From Dermatophilaceae bacterium (GTDB lineage: Bacteria > Actinomycetota > Actinomycetes > Actinomycetales > Dermatophilaceae): DNA of 8,313 bases. Below, piece by piece: positions 4,961 through 8,313 of this stretch (within the stretch, counting starts at the first letter, position 1; every line of letters begins with the position of its first letter). The position numbers and the translations under genes were made by a program. The stretch is from assembly GCA_013361975.1 (NCBI GenBank), contig JABFXB010000034.1, positions 1 through 8,313 of the forward strand, read 5' to 3'. The notes under the pieces were generated by a model, which saw nothing but the letters and a program-made list of their open reading frames with translations, made no database searches and had not been told where the DNA came from.

Positions 4961-5925
4961 CCGCGCTGCGTCTCGGCACCCGCCGCTCCGCCCTCGCCAC
5001 CACCCAGTCGGGCTGGGTGGCCGACCGGCTGCGCGAGGCCGGCCACGACGTCGAGATCGTCGAGATCACGACCGAGGGTGACGTCTCGGGCGAGCTGCTC
5101 ACCGCGATCGGAGGCACCGGCGTCTTCGCGGCCGCGATCCGCCACGCCCTGCTCGACGGTCGCATCGACGTCGCGGTGCACTCGCTCAAGGACCTCCCCA
5201 CCGCGCCCGAGCCCGGACTCGTCGTCGCCGCCGTTCCGGTGCGCGAGGACAGCCGTGACGTGCTCGTCGCGCGTGACGGGCTCACCCTCGGCGAGCTGCC
5301 CACCGGCTCGGTCGTCGGCACCGGCTCGCCGCGGCGCACCGCCCAGCTCGCCGCGCTCGGTCTCGGGCTCGACATCCGGCCCATCCGCGGAAACGTCGAC
5401 ACGAGAATCGGATTCGTCACTTCCGGCAAGCTCGACGCCGTCGTTCTCGCTCGTGCCGGCCTGTCCCGGCTCGACCGTCTCGACGAGGCGACCGAGGTCA
5501 TCGACCCGATCCAGGTGCTCCCAGCACCCGGGCAGGGTGCGCTCGCCGTGGAGTGCCGGGCCGACCGGGCCGACGTCGTCGCGGCGGTCTCGGTGCTCGA
5601 CGACGCCGACACCCGCGCCTGCGTGCTCGCCGAGCGGTCGCTGCTCGCGGCGCTCGAAGCCGGGTGCACCGCCCCCATCGGCGCGCTCGCCGAGGTCGCC
5701 GAGGGTGACGACGGCCTGGAGCTGTCGCTGCGCGCCTTCGTCGGCAGCGAGGACGGCTCCGTCGAGCTGCGCCGCTCGCTCGTCGGGCGCTACGACGAGC
5801 CCGAGGCCCTCGGCGCCCGGCTCGCGCGCATCCTCCTGGAGGACGGCGCCGCCGACCTCCAGCTCCCACCGTCAGCTGGACCCGCACCAGACCCCGCCCC
5901 ACACCAACCGGAGCAAGTTTCGTGA
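4957..5925 (+). CDS. hemC: Porphobilinogen deaminase (hydroxymethylbilane synthase)
   Basis: Polymerises four porphobilinogens into hydroxymethylbilane on a covalently bound dipyrromethane cofactor. The 322-residue protein begins with LRLGTRRSALATTQS. It contains the active-site segment VAVHSLKDLPT with catalytic D79, the substrate-binding VVGTGSPRRTAQL (119-131) and IRGNVDTRI (143-151), and LPAPGQGALAVEC (188-200). The cofactor-attachment cysteine is C237 in LEAGCTAPIGA. All key residues are present. The last ~20 residues are a Pro-rich tail (GPAPDPAPHQPEQVS) beyond the usual end, probably a disordered extension. ATG 4957 overlaps the hemA stop and is preceded by a GGGGG ribosome-binding stretch; the stop overlaps the next gene by 4 bases. 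Confidence 0.96.
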   Translation: MTALRLGTRRSALATTQSGWVADRLREAGHDVEIVEITTEGDVSGELLTAIGGTGVFAAAIRHALLDGRIDVAVHSLKDLPTAPEPGLVVAAVPVREDSRDVLVARDGLTLGELPTGSVVGTGSPRRTAQLAALGLGLDIRPIRGNVDTRIGFVTSGKLDAVVLARAGLSRLDRLDEATEVIDPIQVLPAPGQGALAVECRADRADVVAAVSVLDDADTRACVLAERSLLAALEAGCTAPIGALAEVAEGDDGLELSLRAFVGSEDGSVELRRSLVGRYDEPEALGARLARILLEDGAADLQLPPSAGPAPDPAPHQPEQVS

Positions 5926-7571
5926 CTCCTTCCCGCCAGCCGTCAGAGCAGACGGTCTCGACTCCCACCCACGCGACGACCCCTGCTCGCGTCGCCTTCG
6001 TCGGGTCCGGACCCGGTGACCCCGGCCTGATGACGCTGCGTGGTCGCGACCTGCTCGCCGCCGCCGACGTCGTCGTCACCGACCGGATCGCCCGCGACGA
6101 CGTCGTGCTCCAGCACGCCCGTCCCGACGTCGAGATCGTCGACGCCGGTCTCGGCGAGCAGGGCCAGGAGCTGACCCATGCCGTGCGCGCCAAGCTCGTC
6201 GTCAAGGCCGCGAAGTCGGTCGGCCCGAACGGCCTCGTCGTGCGCCTCATGGACGGCGACCCGGCGACCTTCAACGGCCTCGTCGAGGAGGTGCGCGCCT
6301 GCCGCAAGGCCGGCATCACCTTCGACATCGTGCCGGGAGTCTCCGCGCTGACCGCTGGGCCCACGTATGCCGGTGTGCCGCTGACGTCGAAGTCGACCGG
6401 TGCCGTCCACGTCGTCGGCGTCGACCGCTCGAGCGTCGACTGGTCGGCCTACACCGCCGACGACGACTCGCTCGTGCTGCTCGGCGGCACCGACGGCATC
6501 CGGGCCGCGCTCGCCGCGCTGCTGGCCGCCGGCCGTCCGGCCGAGGCCCTCGTGGTCATGTCGGCCCACGGCACCACCGTGCGCCAGTCGTCGGTCGCGA
6601 CGACCCTGGGCGAGGCCGACTCCGTCTTCGCCGGCAAGCAGCCCCTCGAGGTCTCGCTCGCCGTCGTGTCACCGAATGTCGGCCTCCGCGAGGAGTTCGC
6701 GTGGTTCGAGAACAAGCCGCTCTTCGGCTGGAAGGTGCTCGTGCCGCGCACCCAGGCCCAGGCCGGCCCGATGGTCGAGCGCCTCGCCGCCTACGGCGCC
6801 ACCGCCGACGTCGTTCCGACCATCTCGGTCGAGCCGCCGCGCACGCCCCAGCAGATGGAGAAGGCCGTCAAGGGCCTCGTCACCGGCCGCTACGAGTGGA
6901 TCGGCTTCACCTCGGTCAACGCTGTGCGCGCCGTCCGTGAGCGCTTCGAGGAGTTCGGGCTCGACGCCCGCGCCTTCGCGGGTCTCAAGGTGGCCGCCGT
7001 GGGTGGCGTGACCGCCGACGCGCTCCGCGAGTGGGGCATCAACCCCGACCTGGTGCCCAGCGGCGAGCACTCTGCCGCGGGCCTGCTCGAGGTGTGGCCC
7101 GAGTTCGACGAGGTGCTCGACCCGATCAACCGCGTGCTGCTCCCGCGTGCCGACATCGCCACCGAGACCCTGGTCGCCGGTCTGCGTGAGATGGGCTGGG
7201 AGGTCGACGACGTCACCGCCTACCGCACGGTGCGCGCCGCCCCGCCGGCCGCCTCCATCCGCGACGCGATCAAGGGCGGCGACTACGACGCGGTCGTCTT
7301 CACCTCCAGCTCGACAGTCCGCAACCTCGTCGGCATCGCCGGAAAGCCCCATGCGGCAACGGTGGTCGCCTGCATCGGGCCGGCCACGGCCAAGACCGCG
7401 CAGGAGCACGGTCTGCGTGTCGACGTGCTCGCGCCCGAGGCGTCGGCGCTCAGCCTCGTCGACGCCTTGGCCGGGCACGGGGTCGGACTCGCGGTCGCCG
7501 CCGCCGAGGCCGGCCAGCCCGTCCAGCGACCCAGCGACAAGCGCCCGGCCTCGCGCCGCCGCGCCCGCTGA
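5922..7571 (+). CDS. hemD: Fused uroporphyrinogen-III C-methyltransferase-like / uroporphyrinogen-III synthase
   Basis: A 549-residue two-domain protein. Residues about 22-255 resemble the SUMT/CobA methyltransferase family: VAFVGSGPGDPGLMTLRG (24-41), VVRLMDGDPATFNGLVEE (106-123), FDIVPGVSALTAGPTYAGVPLT (135-155). Residues about 268-520 are HemD, which closes hydroxymethylbilane to uroporphyrinogen III with inversion of ring D: GWKVLVPRTQAQAGPM, WIGFTSVNAVRAVRER (326-341), AYRTV, AVVFTSSSTVRNLVG (457-471) and IGPATAKTAQEHGL (485-498). A short basic tail (SDKRPASRRRAR) ends it. The fusion is usual in Actinobacteria. The methyltransferase half lacks the canonical GDPFVFGRGGEE and GKR motifs, so its siroheme/cobalamin activity is doubtful, whereas the HemD half looks intact. 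GTG 5922 has GGAG 8 bases upstream and overlaps the hemC stop. Confidence 0.93.
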   Translation: MTPSRQPSEQTVSTPTHATTPARVAFVGSGPGDPGLMTLRGRDLLAAADVVVTDRIARDDVVLQHARPDVEIVDAGLGEQGQELTHAVRAKLVVKAAKSVGPNGLVVRLMDGDPATFNGLVEEVRACRKAGITFDIVPGVSALTAGPTYAGVPLTSKSTGAVHVVGVDRSSVDWSAYTADDDSLVLLGGTDGIRAALAALLAAGRPAEALVVMSAHGTTVRQSSVATTLGEADSVFAGKQPLEVSLAVVSPNVGLREEFAWFENKPLFGWKVLVPRTQAQAGPMVERLAAYGATADVVPTISVEPPRTPQQMEKAVKGLVTGRYEWIGFTSVNAVRAVRERFEEFGLDARAFAGLKVAAVGGVTADALREWGINPDLVPSGEHSAAGLLEVWPEFDEVLDPINRVLLPRADIATETLVAGLREMGWEVDDVTAYRTVRAAPPAASIRDAIKGGDYDAVVFTSSSTVRNLVGIAGKPHAATVVACIGPATAKTAQEHGLRVDVLAPEASALSLVDALAGHGVGLAVAAAEAGQPVQRPSDKRPASRRRAR

Positions 7572-7581
7572 CGGGCCGCCG

Positions 7582-8313
7582 ATGATCGAGCGTCCTCGTC
7601 GGCTCCGCCAGAACGCCGTCCTGCGGTCCCTCGTGGCCGAGACCCGGCTGCACCCGCGCGACCTCGTGCTCCCCGTCTTCGTGGGGGAGGGCCTGACCGA
7701 GCCCCGCGCGATCGAGAGCATGCCCGGGGTGCAGCAGCACACCCTCGAGACGGTCGTCGACGTCGCCCGCCAGTGCGTGGCCAAGGGTCTCGGCGGCATC
7801 ATGCTCTTCGGCGTGCCGCTCGAGAAGGACGCCACCGGCTCCGGGGCGATCGACCCCGACGGCATCCTCAACGTCGCGCTGCGCGCCGTGCGCGATGCCG
7901 TCGGTGACGACCTCGTCGTCATGGCCGACACGTGCCTCGACGAGTTCACCGACCACGGCCACTGCGGCGTTCTCGACGAGCGAGGTCGGGTCGACAACGA
8001 CGCCACCAACGAGCTGTACGCGCAGATGGCGGTCGCGCAGGCCCGCGCCGGCGCCCACGTCGTCGCGCCCAGCGGGATGATGGACGGCCAGGTCGCTGTC
8101 ATCCGCGAGGCGCTCGACGCCGAGGGCCTCACCGACACGGTCGTCCTCGCGTATGCCGCGAAGTACGCCTCCGCGTTCTTCGGGCCTTTCCGCGAGGCCG
8201 TCCAGTCGAGCCTCCAGGGCGACCGCCGCACCTACCAGCAGGACCCCGCGAACATCGTCGAGTCGCTGCGCGAGATCGACCTCGACATCGCCGAGGGCGC
8301 CGACATGGTGATG
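7582..8313 (+). CDS. hemB: Delta-aminolevulinic acid dehydratase (porphobilinogen synthase), 3' end cut off
   Basis: Condenses two 5-aminolevulinates to porphobilinogen. 244 residues are visible, about three quarters of the usual ~325. The N-terminus RPRRLRQNAVLRSLVAET is typical. The metal-site loop MADTCLDEFTDHGHCG (114-129) keeps C118 and C128 but has D120 where zinc enzymes such as E. coli have the middle cysteine. VAPSGMMDGQV (161-171) follows, and the first active-site lysine is K194 in YAAKYASAFFGPF. The window ends in EGADMVM, two residues before the expected Schiff-base lysine in the VKP motif. ATG 7582 starts 10 bases after the hemD stop, with only a weak GGGCC ribosome site, so it probably belongs to the same operon. 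The gene order rex-hemACDB matches Streptomyces. Confidence 0.95.
   Translation, partial: MIERPRRLRQNAVLRSLVAETRLHPRDLVLPVFVGEGLTEPRAIESMPGVQQHTLETVVDVARQCVAKGLGGIMLFGVPLEKDATGSGAIDPDGILNVALRAVRDAVGDDLVVMADTCLDEFTDHGHCGVLDERGRVDNDATNELYAQMAVAQARAGAHVVAPSGMMDGQVAVIREALDAEGLTDTVVLAYAAKYASAFFGPFREAVQSSLQGDRRTYQQDPANIVESLREIDLDIAEGADMVM

Noticed and set aside
6669..8231. 520-codon open frame antisense to hemD and hemB
   Set aside because: Same shadow effect; the plus strand carries clear HemD and HemB motifs throughout.

Overview
This window is high-GC actinobacterial chromosomal DNA. The coding regions use G/C in nearly all third codon positions, and the gene order is a known actinobacterial one: an ECF sigma factor, its membrane partner, a small glutaredoxin-like protein, then rex-hemA-hemC-hemD-hemB. 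The HemD protein is a methyltransferase/synthase fusion typical of Actinobacteria. A non-streptomycete actinomycete such as a member of Micrococcales/Intrasporangiaceae is plausible, but that is a guess from general sequence character. I see no insertion sequences, phage genes, tRNA/rRNA genes or CRISPR arrays.

Left part (1-2326, minus strand): an ECF sigma factor gene (1478-2326) is followed by a membrane protein gene (1163 down to the left edge, cut off there). The membrane protein has a short helical cytoplasmic N-terminus, one membrane segment, a DUF5667-type exported domain and a Gly/Pro-rich tail. Together with the neighbouring rex-hem genes, this arrangement resembles the sigma-BldN/RsbN pair of Streptomyces. 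A promoter-like sequence resembling the sigma-BldN consensus lies between the two genes, suggesting that the sigma factor drives its own putative anti-sigma factor. The sigma factor also has a long Pro/Ala-rich N-terminal extension, reminiscent of the sigma-BldN pro-sequence.

Centre (2327-2897): a divergent intergenic region is followed by a small thioredoxin-fold protein gene (2446-2709), probably translated from a leaderless mRNA. The rex promoter region comes next. It holds a near-perfect Rex operator overlapping the -35 element, an adjacent small dyad, and a strong hairpin in the 5' leader.

Right part (2898-8313, plus strand): rex, hemA, hemC and a cobA-type/hemD fusion overlap by 4 bases at each junction (GTGA, ATGA, GTGA). 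hemB follows after 10 bases and runs off the right edge. Rex senses the NADH/NAD+ ratio. HemA makes glutamate-1-semialdehyde from glutamyl-tRNA. HemB, HemC and HemD then carry 5-aminolevulinate to uroporphyrinogen III; the aminomutase HemL is not in the window. The logic is that a high NADH/NAD+ ratio (poor respiration) releases Rex and raises tetrapyrrole synthesis for cytochromes.

Points worth a second look are the BldN/RsbN-like module and its candidate autoregulatory promoter, the degenerate methyltransferase motifs in the HemD fusion, an Arg where E. coli HemA has its proposed catalytic His, a hybrid Cys/Asp/Cys metal site in HemB, and the compact rex control region. Most of this is a conserved actinobacterial locus rather than a new system.
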